Numbered from the stretch's first letter, positions 1 through 9,496 are shown. The stretch is DNA of 23,820 nt from Silene noctiflora (GCA_009801015.1 VHZZ01000211.1:43070-66889), one strand, 5' to 3'. Made by a program: numbers and translations. The notes: a model not told the origin generated them from the letters alone.

Positions 1-257
1 GCGAAACAAGGGGAATAGTAGCATAAACTACTCAAATGAGCTCAGAAATGCGTGTAAAATGAGGTGCAAAACATCATATAATAGACACGCATCAGATGCG
101 ATCAATTTAGCTCTGAAATGATCCAATTAAGCAAAGTTAGCGCTCTTCTCCTACTAAAGGCACCAAACTTCATAAAATAGCGAATAGGAAGCTAAAGACA
201 AGAAACGACTCTAATAATCACGTAAAAGCATGTGGAACGAGGCTATTTATGGAACTA
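1..257. repeat. Unclassified repeat remnant next to copia gag
   Basis: No readable coding frame. Copia gag similarity on the minus strand fades near 257, so this is either a different element or a rearranged part of the same one. The wording on the minus strand (repeated 'gcatctgatgcg'-like phrases) resembles noncoding parts of plant Ty3/gypsy elements, but that is only an impression. No termini or target duplications were found. Confidence 0.3.
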
Positions 258-721
258 AATTTGCGTAAATACAAGTCACATCAGTATTCCTCAACAAACC
301 TATTGTTTTGCCTAATATCATAAGTTTCCTTTTTTAGTTTGAACTTTCTAGCACCATTTGCCACAGTGTACCTTCTTTGTAAGGTTTCCCATATCTCTTT
401 GGTAGTTTGCGTGTACATAACTGCCTTTTTAATCCTCTCACTAAAATTCTATAAGATCCATGATGTCACCACACTAGTTGAAACCATCCAAGCCTCTATT
501 TTGGCTTCATTAGCAGAGGGTTTTGGCACACTACCAATAATAAATCCTACTTTCCTCTTAGAAGACAAAGCAAGCTTCATTTGACAATTTCAGGGAGAGT
601 AATTCTCTACCCCAGTAAGTTCAGAAGTTATCTTAAGGTTTTAAATACCCTTAGATGGGTGAAGGAACAGAGAATCCGTCATGTCCAATGAGGTGTTCAC
701 AGGTACTAGGTTGTCAGGCAT
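258..721 (-). pseudogene. gag: Ty1/copia gag N-terminal region, degenerate
   Basis: Read on the minus strand from an ATG at 721, the translation follows the order typical of plant Ty1/copia gag: DSLFLHPS, then ELTGVENYS, then MKLALSSKRKVGFI, IEAWM, SERIKKAVMYTQTTKEIW, LQRRYTVANG and KLKKETYDIRQNN. This matches the DUF4219 plus UBN2 (gag) domains known for such elements. Gag would form the capsid shell around the element RNA. At least three in-frame stops are visible (after HPSKGI, before NCQMKLA and after TSWIL), so it is dead. It lies just downstream of the primer binding site at 866-878, as expected, with about 145 bases of leader between. The domain breaks off near 258 and no zinc knuckle or pol follows in the window. 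The family call is firm; the lineage is not assigned. Confidence 0.85.
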
Positions 722-865
722 GTTAATACCAAAATGATTCAAATTGTCTACTCAAACAATTCAGGGGTTCACAAATCATGAACAAGGAAGAAGAAGAAAA
801 CAGAAAACTAAAGAAAAGATAAACAAACTTACTAAGGAGTGCTTCAATAGCTATCATGAGCTCAA

Positions 866-878
866 GGCTCTGATACTA
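866..878 (-). other. Primer binding site, initiator tRNA-Met type
   Basis: The minus strand reads TAGTATCAGAGCC, one base from TGGTATCAGAGCC, the complement of the plant initiator tRNA-Met 3' end used by many Ty1/copia elements. It directly abuts a CCA that could be the LTR end at 879, and the gag remnant follows. Position and orientation agree with the gag call. Confidence 0.85.
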
Positions 879-1030
879 TGGAGACTTTTCTAAGCTTGAG
901 CCATGATAGCAAATTTAATGAAGCACAACAATGGTGATTGAAATAGAGTATTGTGAGAACTCTTGCAGTCCCTTTGCGGCTACTATTTCATATATTTTTG
1001 TGAATGAGAATCATGATATGATCGTACATT

Positions 1031-1039
1031 CTATTTATA
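1031..1039 (-). promoter_or_regulatory. LTR TATA box
   Basis: Minus-strand TATAAATAG about 150 bases before the LTR 3' end, with A/T-rich sequence around it. It fits the U3 promoter of the copia LTR. Its activity is unknown. Confidence 0.5.
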
Positions 1040-1084
1040 CTAGGTAAGCTCATTACCCTAGGATGATTCATACAAGAAGACAAA

Positions 1085-1490
1085 TTAAAATAAGAGTAAA
1101 TTGGATTTTATTCCCTTTTGAAATCAAAATTTTGAAAATTACTCCCTTTTGCAACTTTTTGCTAAAATTACCTCTTTAAGTTGCATTTTTTTGCTAAAAT
1201 TACTCCCAAACTCCACTTTAAGTGACTTATTTCGTCTGTTTTTGAACTTATTTCGTTTGTGCCTTAGTCAATCTATAGTTTGAAAGGTGTTATTATGTAG
1301 ACAATTGTAGGGGGAGTTCAAAAATAGAGGAAATAAGTCAACTTAAATTGGAGTTTTGAAACAATTTTAGGAAATTTTAGCAAAAAAATGCAACTTATGA
1401 GAGTAATTTTAAAAAACGAATTCCAAAGGGAGTAATTTAGAAAAAAAATAGTTTTAAAAGGGAGTAAAATCTGATTTACTCTTAAAATAA
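1085..1490. mobile_element. MULE-type MITE with 9-bp target duplication
   Basis: The element core is 1094-1481, 388 bp. Both sides carry the same 9-mer TTAAAATAA (1085-1093 and 1482-1490). Ends are inverted: GAGTAAATTGGATTTTAT on the left against GAGTAAATCAGATTTTAC read inward from the right. The inverted similarity continues far inside (ACTCCCTTTTG, TTGCTAAAATT and CTCCA-type blocks mirrored on the right), so most of the element is a long imperfect palindrome around a short centre near 1280-1310. A 9-bp duplication and long inverted repeats are hallmarks of Mutator-like elements. It has no coding capacity and inserted into the copia LTR. Confidence 0.85.
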
Positions 1491-1515
1491 AGGATAATAT
1501 TGACTTATATTTTAC

Positions 1516-1850
1516 ACCTAATACAATTCATGGACTATACAACCAGTTGTAGAAGTTGTACGGTGTAAAATCTGAGCTTTGTAATAAAGTATTTGAGCTT
1601 TATGTTAAAGAATACGAGCTTTATTAGAAAGTATTTGATCTCATCCATCTACACATTAAAAATATGAACTTTGCATTAGCTCAGAAAAAAATACATATAA
1701 GCTCGGATTCNGATCTCATCCATCTACACATTAAAAATATGAACTTTGCATTAGCTCAGAAAAAAATACATATAAGCTCGGATTCTTATACCTTGGTTGT
1801 ACAATGTTTATATACAACTGGATGTATAATCCTATTTGTGCACCTAATAC
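1516..1850. mobile_element. Second foldback MITE, 9 to 10-bp target duplication
   Basis: The phrase CACCTAATAC occurs at 1515-1524 and 1841-1850. Between them, the arms are imperfect inverted repeats: left TATACAACCAGTTGTA against right-arm complement TATACATCCAGTTGTA, then TTGTAC in both, then GGTGTAAAATCTGAGCTT against GGTATAAGAATCCGAGCTT. Several GAGCT words recur in the arms. This suggests a MULE-like MITE or foldback element of about 317 bp. It contains the N-linked duplication at 1637-1785, which inflates its length. Arms are more diverged than in the first MITE, so this call is weaker. Confidence 0.6.
1637..1785. repeat. Perfect 74-bp duplication joined by an N
   Basis: Bases 1637-1710 and 1712-1785 are identical 74-mers beginning GATCTCATCC and ending CTCGGATTC, separated by a single N at 1711. 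In a region where all other repeats are diverged, a perfect copy across an ambiguous base is best explained by two contig ends that overlap but were placed side by side. A real recent tandem duplication is less likely. Confidence 0.9.
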
Positions 1851-1978
1851 TACCTACGTGGCAGCCTATTTGTATGCATTTGTCTCACGTGACTTTGCAT
1901 TATATTGAATTTCATTCCCTTTATATTTTGAAGATTAAAATCTTAGGAAATCCTTATCATAATGTAAATTAGTTGGCA

Positions 1979-2911
1979 TTAGAGATATTAAAGGGTCATA
2001 ATCTGTACGGAGTACTAGGTAATGATGATGTGATATACGCTTAACAATAATATAAGATGGCAAAGAGAAAATGCAAATGTTACTCCGTAGTAGATACAAC
2101 TTGATTAAGCTGATGATGATTATTTAAGGAGCGGCGTCACTAATAAAGCATGCATTAAACTATATATACATGTTGGATTAGTCATCGTAAATCATTTTCC
2201 TTATCCTATATGTATGTGATAATAATTAAACTATACGAAGTGGAGAATGAATTTCAACGCAATTAGCGTAGTGCATGTAGGATCTATGGGTAGACTATAG
2301 GACTAATGTATACCTACCTATAAGATGATCGGAGTCTATATAATATAGTTATCTTAAATGAAGAAGCCGGGCTAGTTTTACGATCAGATGAATCATATAA
2401 TGTCCTACTTATACAAGGGTGAGAAAAGTTGTTAGGTTTTTCATTATTGAGTAAACCATATACTGTATCGGAAGTATATTTATAGGAATGATTAATAAAT
2501 TCTAACATTGGAAGGAAAGATGGTGTGTACTGTGTAGACTAGTGGATATTTAAAGAGACTAGTCTGACCATGCCAATCTCCTTAACAATCTAAATTTGCA
2601 TAGGGTTCCAATTAATAATTTAAGTATGTTAACACCAAGTCTTGAGTCTTTTTCTGCTCATATTGGCCCTTATTTGATTGATGGCTGCTTGTGGGACAAT
2701 TTCATCACCGACCCTTCTAGTACTTGTTGAAATTCATCATCATCTATATTTAATAACGTTGGTGGCATAACCGTACAAGTCCTTATTTTTTTTCCTTTAT
2801 TTGTTTTTTTTTTAAATAAACATTAATCTTACTACTTGTACAATTTGGTAATATGCTGTCGGTAGGAAATAGACTCCTGGCTAACACACAAAAACAAAAT
2901 TGGTAAAATAC
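1979..2911. other. AT-rich spacer, nothing recognised
   Basis: Both strands were read for protein-like frames, RNA genes and terminal repeats. Only short open stretches without family resemblance appear, for example one on the minus strand at 2314-2508. A T-run lies at 2787-2814. No feature is supported. Confidence 0.5.
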
Positions 2912-3041
2912 TATTATACTAATGATATCACACAAATTCTTATTTAATATAGAGATATTTAATTTATAGTTAAATTAGATCAGACAATAAACTCAAACCG
3001 AAAAATTGTTGTTAATATGCTAGTGACTCTTGTATAATGTG
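2912..3041. repeat. Diverged intergenic repeat, copy A
   Basis: Shares an ordered series of words with copy B at 4361-4460: CACAAATT, then a 'tatttaa'-type stretch, then GATCAGACAATAA and CTCAAA-CC-AAAAA. Copy A holds an AATATGCTAGTGA phrase near its end and copy B begins with a similar ATATGCTACTGA, so the two may have been tandem units before the 1.29 kb insertion between them. Family unknown. Confidence 0.55.
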
Positions 3042-4360
3042 TTATATAATGTGTTAACTAGTTTTACCCCGTGCAAAATTGCACGAGTTTGGTTATTGAA
3101 CTTGTTATTAAAAAAGTTTAACAAAGTTACAAAATATTGAAATCTGACTTCCACAAAATCAAATTTTAAAGTACTAATCAGTATCATACATAAATGAAAA
3201 GTAATCGAGTATATACATAATTTAACGACAGTAAAAATATTGGGAAATATTTATTATCCCATTTCAAAATCATTATAAACAACACTAATGTTTGCTTTTT
3301 ATACAGTTGGAATATTAAATAAATAATTCACCACAATCCTTAAATCTAACAAAAAACTTCCAGAAAACATTAATTTGATCAGAATTTTTTGCTTGGTAAG
3401 AAACAATTTCTGATTAGAATTGGACACCAAATATCTGTGATGTTACCCATTGAAATTAACTTTTAGCCAAACTAATTTAGATGAGTTTGGAAAATTGGAA
3501 AAATGAGAAATAAAGACGGTAGTGGGAAGTTTATATGGTTAGGCAAACAATGCGAGTCCCACATTTGTTGAAATTTTGGAAGAAAAAAATGTATATGATG
3601 ACGTGGGTGAAGGAAATTGCTTTAAATGTTCTTGGTTTGATAAAGATAAGATAAGATTTGTTATGTTATTATAAAATATTTCAGTCGAGTTTATATTTTC
3701 TTAATATTATTGCAACTATATGCATGATTGAATATATTTATGATATAAATTTTTTTTTTAAAAAAAGAAATTTGTATATTTTGGTTTTTAATTTCTTTGT
3801 TCATTTACAGCTAATTTATAATTGCATTTTGTATTTAGTATTTATTTTTTTAGTAAATTGATATAATATTATAATTTTTGTAAAATCATGCGATTTTTGT
3901 AACAACATTGATTTGTTATCAATTGGTGTATTTTTTTGTACGTTATTTTTATTGTAATTTATTACTGTAGTAAAATTTGTAATAAAAATTTGAATTGCAT
4001 TTGTATCAATTTGTGTAATTTTTTATTATTTATTGTAATATAAATTATTCATAAATCGTTTTTTTTTTTAATATTTACGTACAAACCATCATTATTTTTT
4101 AATATTTACGTACAAATTATAAACGTAATCATTTACGTACAAAACATAAATCTAGACGAACTTTTATTAATTAATTCCTTAATCTTTGTTGTGGATCCCG
4201 CATTTAATGTTTTAAAAAAAATCTTGGATGTCGTGACGTGGCTGCACAGATTTGCACGAAATGTTTCTGCATTTATATAGATAAAATGTGCTAGTGATAT
4301 GTTGGTACAAGTTTTCTTTTCTTCTACTCTTTTACTAGTAATTCTTATATAATGTGTTAA
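3042..4360. mobile_element. 1.29 kb insertion flanked by 16-bp direct repeats
   Basis: The 16-mer TTATATAATGTGTTAA is identical at 3042-3057 and 4345-4360, flanking an insertion at 3058-4344. The left end has a near-perfect hairpin CGTGCAAAATTGCACG (3073-3088) and the right part carries TGCACAGATTTGCACG, an inverted relative. A stretch near 3545-3605 (cccacattt...gatgacgtgg) recurs in diverged form at 4196-4230 (cccgcattt...gtgacgtgg), so the insertion may be compound. It is very AT-rich and has no credible ORF. The long duplication would fit a LINE/SINE-type event, the GTGCAAAATTGCAC ends a DNA transposon; I cannot choose. Confidence 0.5.
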
Positions 4361-4460
4361 TATGCTACTGATACAACACAAATTGTTGTTTAAGCGGAGG
4401 TATATATTCATTTTAAAGTTAAAACTTGATCAGACAATAAGCTCAAATCCAAAAAACTGA
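4361..4460. repeat. Diverged intergenic repeat, copy B
   Basis: Second copy of the unit at 2912-3041, sharing CACAAATT, GATCAGACAATAA and CTCAAAtCCaAAAAA. Separated from copy A by the 1.29 kb insertion. The following bases to 4743 show no recognised feature. Confidence 0.55.
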
Positions 4461-4743
4461 TCAAAAATAGTTAAATTGATAAACGATCAAACACCTTGTT
4501 GGAATTTTTGGGACAAATAATACAAAGGCAAATGTAAGCACACGCTTTTTTGTCCTAGGATTCACCTACAGGCTACCGACTTAATATTTTGAATGTATTA
4601 TAAGTCATCAATACTATATGTATAATCCGGAAATTAACGAACTTCAATGTAATTAAATAAATCTATACAAATTAATTATACTATATAGTTTCAATCGATA
4701 GCGCTGTCTGATAGACCTGACCAAGGGACTTTAATGTAAATAT

Positions 4744-4838
4744 TACTCCCTCCCACAAATGTGTTCTTCCCCATTTTTCTAATATATGTGAGTAGTATTT
4801 TATTGAAGTGGGAAGAACATAAGTGTGTTGAGGGAGTA
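4744..4838. mobile_element. Stowaway-like MITE
   Basis: A 91-bp element (4746-4836) flanked by TA dinucleotides. The ends read TACTCCCTCCCAC on the left and, read inward from the right, TACTCCCTCAACA; further in, TTCTTCCC is mirrored. CTCCCTC termini with a TA duplication are typical of Stowaway (Tc1/mariner-type) MITEs. It has no coding capacity; the whole element can fold into one hairpin. Confidence 0.85.
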
Positions 4839-5104
4839 TATAGTTTTGGTTGAAGTATAGATTTAGAGAACATCAGAATATGGTGATTTTCCTTAAAATA
4901 GACATTTCCCATTTTTGGTATTAATTTATATAAAGATGTTAATTATTTAACATACACAAGTATAATATAAGTATGTTATATTTTGGAAACTATTAAAAGG
5001 AGATTTCCAAAAAAATTATAAAATTCCATAATTATTTCGATTTGATTTAATGCATATATGTAATATATAATATATTTATTTATATAAATATATAAGTCTC
5101 TTAA

Positions 5105-5400
5105 AATTGCATACTTAAATAGTAAAAGTAATTTTGTTAGTAGTGAAAAGAATTTTAGTAACATTAAATATAGTAATATGATAGTAATCACTCATTTGAA
5201 TAGTCAAAGTAACAATATTAACAGCAAGCGGGAGTAGTGAAAGTAACAGAAGTAATAACGGGAGTAGTAAAATTATCAATGTTAATGCGACAGCAGTGAA
5301 AGTAACAATAATTACGTAACAATAATTACGGCGGGAGTAGTGAAAGTAATAAACAGTAGTAATAACGAATATAATAAAAGTAACAATACTAACAACAATA
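5105..5400. repeat. Degenerate minisatellite with ~30-bp units
   Basis: Repeated phrases of the form GCGGGAGTAGTGAAAGTAACA followed by aAtAttAAcAgc run through this stretch (clear units start near 5228, 5259 and 5332; decayed ones run on both sides). Within it, ACGTAACAATAATTACG repeats the preceding AACAATAATTACG (5306-5332). Unit length varies by insertions and deletions. Bases 4839-5104 contain only AT-rich sequence with no recognised feature. Confidence 0.7.
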
Positions 5401-6140
5401 GAATGTATATGTGAACAATTAGCTAACCAATCGATTAAAGTAAAATATTAATAGCGGAGTGGTGAATTCATCTCATAATTTATTTCATCGTAATTTTTAG
5501 ATATGTCATAGAAAAACATATTAATGCTAAATTTAGGAGTTATGTAACTTAAAGTAGTTCTATTTAATTGAAAATAAATTTTAATGCTAAATAGAGGTAA
5601 CCTGGATGGAGCTGGACACCAATACTAGTATATTAAATGACCCAAAAATCTTTTTTTTTACTTTGCTAATTTAATTTGATAATCAACTCATATACTAAAA
5701 TCCGTCAATCGTATTTTGCTAACGTTATCTGCTATTATAGTTCTACTTCTACTCAGTATGTTCGAAATCTTGACTTTTAATGCGGAGCACAAAATTAGAC
5801 TCTTATTGAAAGTTTTGAAAGTCATGCACAATTGTTGAACTCTCTAATATCGTTCGTTGAACTCTCTAATATCGTTCGAAATGTACGTTTTAAAGAACTT
5901 CTAAAGATATAAACAATTTATAATCGATTTATTATCCTATCAAACATAACAGATAAGGAGTAGATGTTTTATAGTAGGATTTATATCATTTTTTAGGTAT
6001 TAAGAAGAGCAAAATTCACATTAAACAAATTATTGTCGTATGTTTACAAACACACGTATAAAATTATTAAAAAAGCTCTACATCAATTGCAGTTTTGGAA
6101 CCGTTTCGATGAGAAACATCTAACGTAAGTTGTGTGTAAA
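5401..6140. other. AT-rich spacer, nothing recognised
   Basis: No protein-like frame or transposon terminus was found on either strand. The only structure is a 22-bp perfect tandem duplication at 5834-5877, listed separately. Confidence 0.5.
5834..5877. repeat. Perfect 22-bp tandem duplication
   Basis: The unit beginning GTTGAACTCTCTAATATCG occurs twice head to tail (5834-5855 and 5856-5877) with no mismatch. This looks like a recent slippage or repair duplication. Confidence 0.9.
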
Positions 6141-6351
6141 TAATACACTAAAGAGACCAAACATAAAAGTCTCATCTAAACTTGCCAATCGAGCGATCAA
6201 GCAATTGAACTTATTTCGATGGTGTCTCAAATCTCTGTCATTTACCATCTCGAGCTCAAACAAGTCTTTCTTCAGGAATTATTTGTAGAATTGTAGCCAT
6301 GGACTTCGTATTATAAATGCTACATAACTTAGTCCACAACTCTTTCAGATT
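6141..6351 (-). pseudogene. gag: Second Ty1/copia gag fragment
   Basis: On the minus strand, one frame from 6351 reads NLKELWTKLCSIYNTKSMATIL, and after a frameshift near 6285 another reads KKDLFELEMVNDRDLRHH, NKFNCLIARLASLDET. This order (xxLW..L...Y.TKS....L, then K..L..L.M, then H...FN.LI..L..L) is the UBN2 gag domain of plant Ty1/copia elements. Only about 65 residues are recognisable. Neither the N-terminal LHPS-type region nor a zinc knuckle is seen, so it is a scrap of an element unrelated in position to the one at 258-1978. No LTR or primer site could be linked to it. It ends about 130 bases before the proposed Athila-like LTR. Confidence 0.65.
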
Positions 6352-6478
6352 TGTTTCTTCTTAATGCGGTTACAATTTAGGCATCTGTTAGGCAATTATC
6401 TACCCCTATTCCGATGCCAATTACACTATTATAGGTGGTTTTGATATCCTTTTCCTTCCTATTTGCTATTGTACATGC

Positions 6479-7866
6479 TGATGGCGATTTTTTAGGTAAA
6501 GAATCATTTATGGCGGTTTTTACCTCATTTTGGATGCAAATGGAGGGGTAATGGGAAATCGAGCGATCGATAACCGACTAAGACAAGAAGGAAACCCAGT
6601 AAGAAGAATAAAGCCAAGACCATTAGAAGGGTATTTAGCCTCTTAAGGAAGTCTATCATCCTCCCCTGGATAGAAGGAGTGGTCTCTAACGAGAAGGGAA
6701 GCAGGAAAAATGAAAAGAAGTCAACTGCATATAGGCTGTCTCGAATGAGACACCACCTTCTCGCTAGAGACGAAGGTCGGGGATGGGTTGTCTCGACCGA
6801 GACCACTTATTCTCGCTAGAGACAAATTATTATTGTATATATTTTGTAATTTTCACCCTTTTCGTGTAATCCTATAAATACCCCTCTAATGTAGTTAATT
6901 AGGGATTCATCCCTTATTAGACATTAAATAAAAATCCTAGATTAGATTTTCTCCTTAATGTAATTTGTTAATCTAGTTTAGTAGTTAGATTTCTTAGGTT
7001 TATAATGAAAAGTTGGTGACAAGGTCTTCATTCTATTCAAGGATTCTTCTGATTTCTTTCATTTATTATTATTAGTATTATTATCATCCTAATTAGTTGG
7101 TATAATTCCTAATCGCTCTTTTAATTACTAATTAATCTTTGTATAAATCATTAATTGCTTGTCTTATATCATCATGTTTAGCTTAGATTCAATGTTTTGT
7201 TATTGTTGTTAGTGACCTCACTAATCATGAGTGAGTAGTGTTTAGGCTAGGGTTAGAGGGGGATTTTGGGGGATGATTATGGGTTAATCAATATTGTTTT
7301 CATATGAATGTTGATTAATTAGTTCTTTTTCCAATCCTTTCACTCCACATGTTTGATGAAATGTGTGAATGGTCATTTCTCCTATTTTGTTGCTTATTAT
7401 GTGCATCTATAAGATCGAAAGTCTTAAATGTCACTATAATTGTGCATAGTATATATTGTAGGAAGACCTTGTATACGCGAGAGTTAACTCGTATCGGCCT
7501 AGATAGAGTCGTTAGATCGAGAGACCTAACTCAAGAATCTAAATGAACCCATAAATCAACTACTTACTAACTCATAGACCCCTAATCGATGCCATATGAA
7601 CCCGACCAACCCTAGTTTCCCTTTTTATTGGTCTTATTTCGATTAGTCTACTTCCTTACATTAGTATACATTTATTTCATTGTTTTGTCTTAAATTTCGT
7701 TGTTAGCTAATCAATCCAAACCGAATGGTGACACTTACATGACTAGGTAGATAACTGTTTAGCATTTGAGTTAGACCAACCGTTCTTGAGGTTCGACCTC
7801 GACTTGCCATCTACGCTAAGTAGAGTTATAAATTTTGGTTGGTAGACCCCAACGACAGGTCTATCA
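6479..7866 (+). repeat. Athila-like Ty3/gypsy 5' LTR
   Basis: Proposed ends are TGATGG at 6479 and CTATCA at 7866, followed within four bases by a primer-site-like sequence and then gag. A TATA box (TATAAATA) lies at 6873-6880. Upstream of it, U3 holds repeated TCTCG/CGAGA words (6741-6823), as does the U3 of the reversed LTR at 14112-17350. Downstream stretches such as CATCTATAAGATCGA (7406-7420) recur in reverse complement near 14383, supporting that both are the same LTR family. The 5' end is weak because no partner LTR or clear target duplication is in view. Confidence 0.65.
6873..6880 (+). promoter_or_regulatory. TATA box of Athila-like LTR
   Basis: TATAAATA followed by CCCCTC, in the middle third of the LTR. 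The reversed sister LTR has TATAAATACCC at the matching place (14938-14948, minus strand). Likely the start signal for the element RNA. Confidence 0.65.
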
Positions 7867-7869
7867 AAA

Positions 7870-7886
7870 TAACGCCATATCGGAGA
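7870..7886 (+). other. Decayed primer binding site, tRNA-Asp type
   Basis: Reads TAACGCCATATCGGAGA. Athila and related plant Ty3/gypsy elements use TGGCGCCGTTGCCGGGG. Ten of 17 positions agree and most differences are G to A, as expected from loss of methylated cytosines on the other strand. Taken alone the match would be weak; position between LTR and gag supports it. Confidence 0.5.
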
Positions 7887-7916
7887 TAGTGTTTTGTGCT
7901 TAAGTTATTTGATTAA

Positions 7917-8104
7917 TTTTTCTTTTTTTCGTTGTGTCTATTACCTCGAGGAACGTTGTTCCTTGAGGAAGTGCTTCCTCATGCTCCAATATCTACATTC
8001 ATGTTCTATCAATATGAGAATGATCCGTTTCGTGAATACTTTGATAGATTTAATGATTATATGGCTCACACATGATGTAACGGTTTCACTATATCTATTT
8101 GGAG
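7917..8104 (+). pseudogene. gag: Athila-like gag, 5' part (split by LTR-A)
   Basis: The frame open from 7917 to 8072 reads RGTLFLEEVLPHAP, then FMFYQYENDPFREYFDRFNDYMAHT. The phrase D-PF-EYFDRF-DYMA is typical of gag capsid regions in Athila/Tat Ty3/gypsy elements (E.F.E...RF..l). A TGA at 8073 interrupts it, then the same frame runs on to 8104. There the solo LTR at 8105-12005 is inserted, and the protein similarity resumes at 12006. No clear start codon was chosen; a stop lies in frame at 7914, so the N terminus is missing or begins downstream. Capsid protein of a retrotransposon, now inactive. Confidence 0.6.
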
Positions 8105-8706
8105 TGTAACACCCTTATGTATTCTGGAGCCCTTAACATGACATTCCTAAATAACTTGGGCCGTTACCATCTCGGTTACCCGAGGCAGTGAATAACAAAG
8201 GTAACAAACACATGGTACTTTAAGATTAAAGTAAACTGCATAATCATAATAAGCCTAAAATTGTTTTATTTCATAATTTAACCCATTAACTAAGTTATTA
8301 AATAAATACAATACAACATAAGATTTGCTAAAACTAATTAGCTACTAAATGGCAAAATAAACTCTGTCAGCTAGACTCGGTCCGTCCTCCGGTGTCACAC
8401 GCACTCGTCCCATCCACAGCACACAGCAACATCAACTAATCCGTACCTTCTAACTTGAATGCTCCCTATTCTATCGGAAATATCAAATGGATCATAGCAG
8501 GCCACCATAATTAATGAAGGTGACAATTTTGACACAAGATACAGCCACACGTCAACCAAAGGCTGAGTAGGAAAAAACAAGAAGTATACTGTTATTCAAA
8601 GCAAGCCAGTCCATCTAAGACCAACATACAGTAATTCACTTTTCAGTCACAATCAACTGCGTACTCCTAACGACCTCCTCTAACCCGCAGGATCGTCATC
8701 AATACT

Positions 8707-8789
8707 CCGAACCCCTAATGGCACCTCGGTCCGCAGACCGGAAGGTATCTCCGAACCCCTAACGACCTTCTCGGTCCGCACACCGGCAT
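8707..8789. repeat. 44-bp tandem duplication in LTR-A
   Basis: Two units starting CCGAACCCCTAA (8707 and 8751) both run into CTCGGTCCGCA-ACCGG. The TCCGCAGACCGGA core of unit one has hairpin potential (CGGTCCGCAGACCG). A weaker earlier unit (CGTACTCCTAACGACCTC) begins near 8659. Confidence 0.75.
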
Positions 8790-8961
8790 CTCAACCAAAT
8801 ACGATAACAATGACACAAATACATCAAATAAAGCAACCATAGCAATAAAATATACTCAGTACAAAAATCAGACTGTCTCACGTTTATATCCAAACCATTA
8901 ATAAAACAGCTAACATATGTCGCAATGACAACAACTAATATATAATGACAATGATACAACT

Positions 8962-8996
8962 TGAGTAGGAATTTCCTACCTTTTAGCAATTTCCTC
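8962..8996 (-). other. Conserved LTR block with GTAGGA junction (LTR-A)
   Basis: The minus strand reads AATTGCTAAAAGGTAGGAAATT. Closely similar blocks occur in LTR-C (20140-20166, AATTGCTTTAAAGGTAGGAAA) and LTR-B (11204-11226, AATTGCCAAAAAGGTAAAT). AAAG/GTAGGA or AAAG/GTAAAT resembles a splice donor in the LTR leader; this role is inferred only from sequence. Confidence 0.45.
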
Positions 8997-9395
8997 CGCG
9001 AACACAATCTGTACAATAATTACAATCGCTTATGTACGTTCCCTTCACCTAAATTAACATATAATAACATATAATTAAAACAACAAACCAACTACAATAA
9101 TCATAAACGAATCTCCCCAAATCCAGTCTCGTTCGGTTACAAACCAGGATGGTCAGCGCCCCCAACTCCCTCGATCAACGTCAGTGAAAGGGTGGTCGGA
9201 CGGAGGTCAAAAAGTGAGTCAACGGGTGAACCTAATTAAAAGACTAAGAATATGATTTAAACCAACTTACAATTATTAGGGTAGAATCCCACTGATAAAT
9301 CTTCGTCTCGTGCCTCTCCTTTCTTTTCATTCAAATTTAGGGTTTGGTGTGTGTATAAGGATGAGCAAAAGTGTATTAAAACTGATGAATGGGGG

Positions 9396-9403
9396 TATAT
9401 ATA
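9396..9403 (-). promoter_or_regulatory. TATA box of LTR-A
   Basis: Minus-strand TATATATA followed by CCCCC. The same arrangement TATATATACCC occurs in LTR-C (20602-20609). Downstream on the minus strand lies a pyrimidine-rich leader and a GTAAGT word (9265-9270). Confidence 0.55.
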
Positions 9404-9460
9404 GGTTTAGGATCAGTTTAGATCAATTACGAAACAAGATATAAAACACGTCTAACGACT

Positions 9461-9496
9461 TAGTCGATCGACATGTCCCATTAGTTGATCGACCAA
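9461..9496. repeat. TAGTCGATCGAC motif cluster, left part
   Basis: Two copies of a motif TAGTcGATCGAC (9461-9473 and 9482-9494) lie in the U3 of LTR-A. Five more lie beyond the LTR-B insertion at 11811-11933. The core TCGATCGA is palindromic, as expected for a dimeric DNA-binding site, but no factor is known to me. Confidence 0.6.

Larger units (their letters stand above)
879..1978 (-). repeat. Ty1/copia 5' LTR (minus strand), split by two MITEs
   Basis: The 3' end of this LTR is placed at 879, next to the primer site. A TATA box (TATAAATAG on the minus strand) lies at 1031-1039. Two MITEs with their own target duplications sit inside (1094-1481 and 1525-1841). The outer end is not proven: a candidate is TGCCAACTAA on the minus strand starting at 1978. 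Removing both MITEs and one copy of each duplication leaves about 375 bases, a usual copia LTR length. The partner LTR is outside the window, so the 1978 end cannot be checked here. Confidence 0.55.

Noticed and set aside
339-584. 81-codon plus-strand open frame
   Set aside because: It is the antisense of the copia gag domain on the minus strand.
3658-3861. 67-codon frame resembling a membrane protein
   Set aside because: Very AT-rich sequence gives Phe, Ile, Leu and Tyr runs by chance; no homology or signal supports a gene.
4976-5191. 71-codon minus-strand hydrophobic frame
   Set aside because: Low-complexity AT-rich translation overlapping the minisatellite edge.
6525-6806. 93-codon minus-strand frame with a hydrophobic stretch
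   Set aside because: Lies antisense in the U3 of the Athila-like LTR and does not resemble any known family.
7349-7546. 65-codon plus-strand frame in the LTR
   Set aside because: Lies in the Athila-like LTR leader; no homology, and the reversed sister LTR does not appear to keep the frame.
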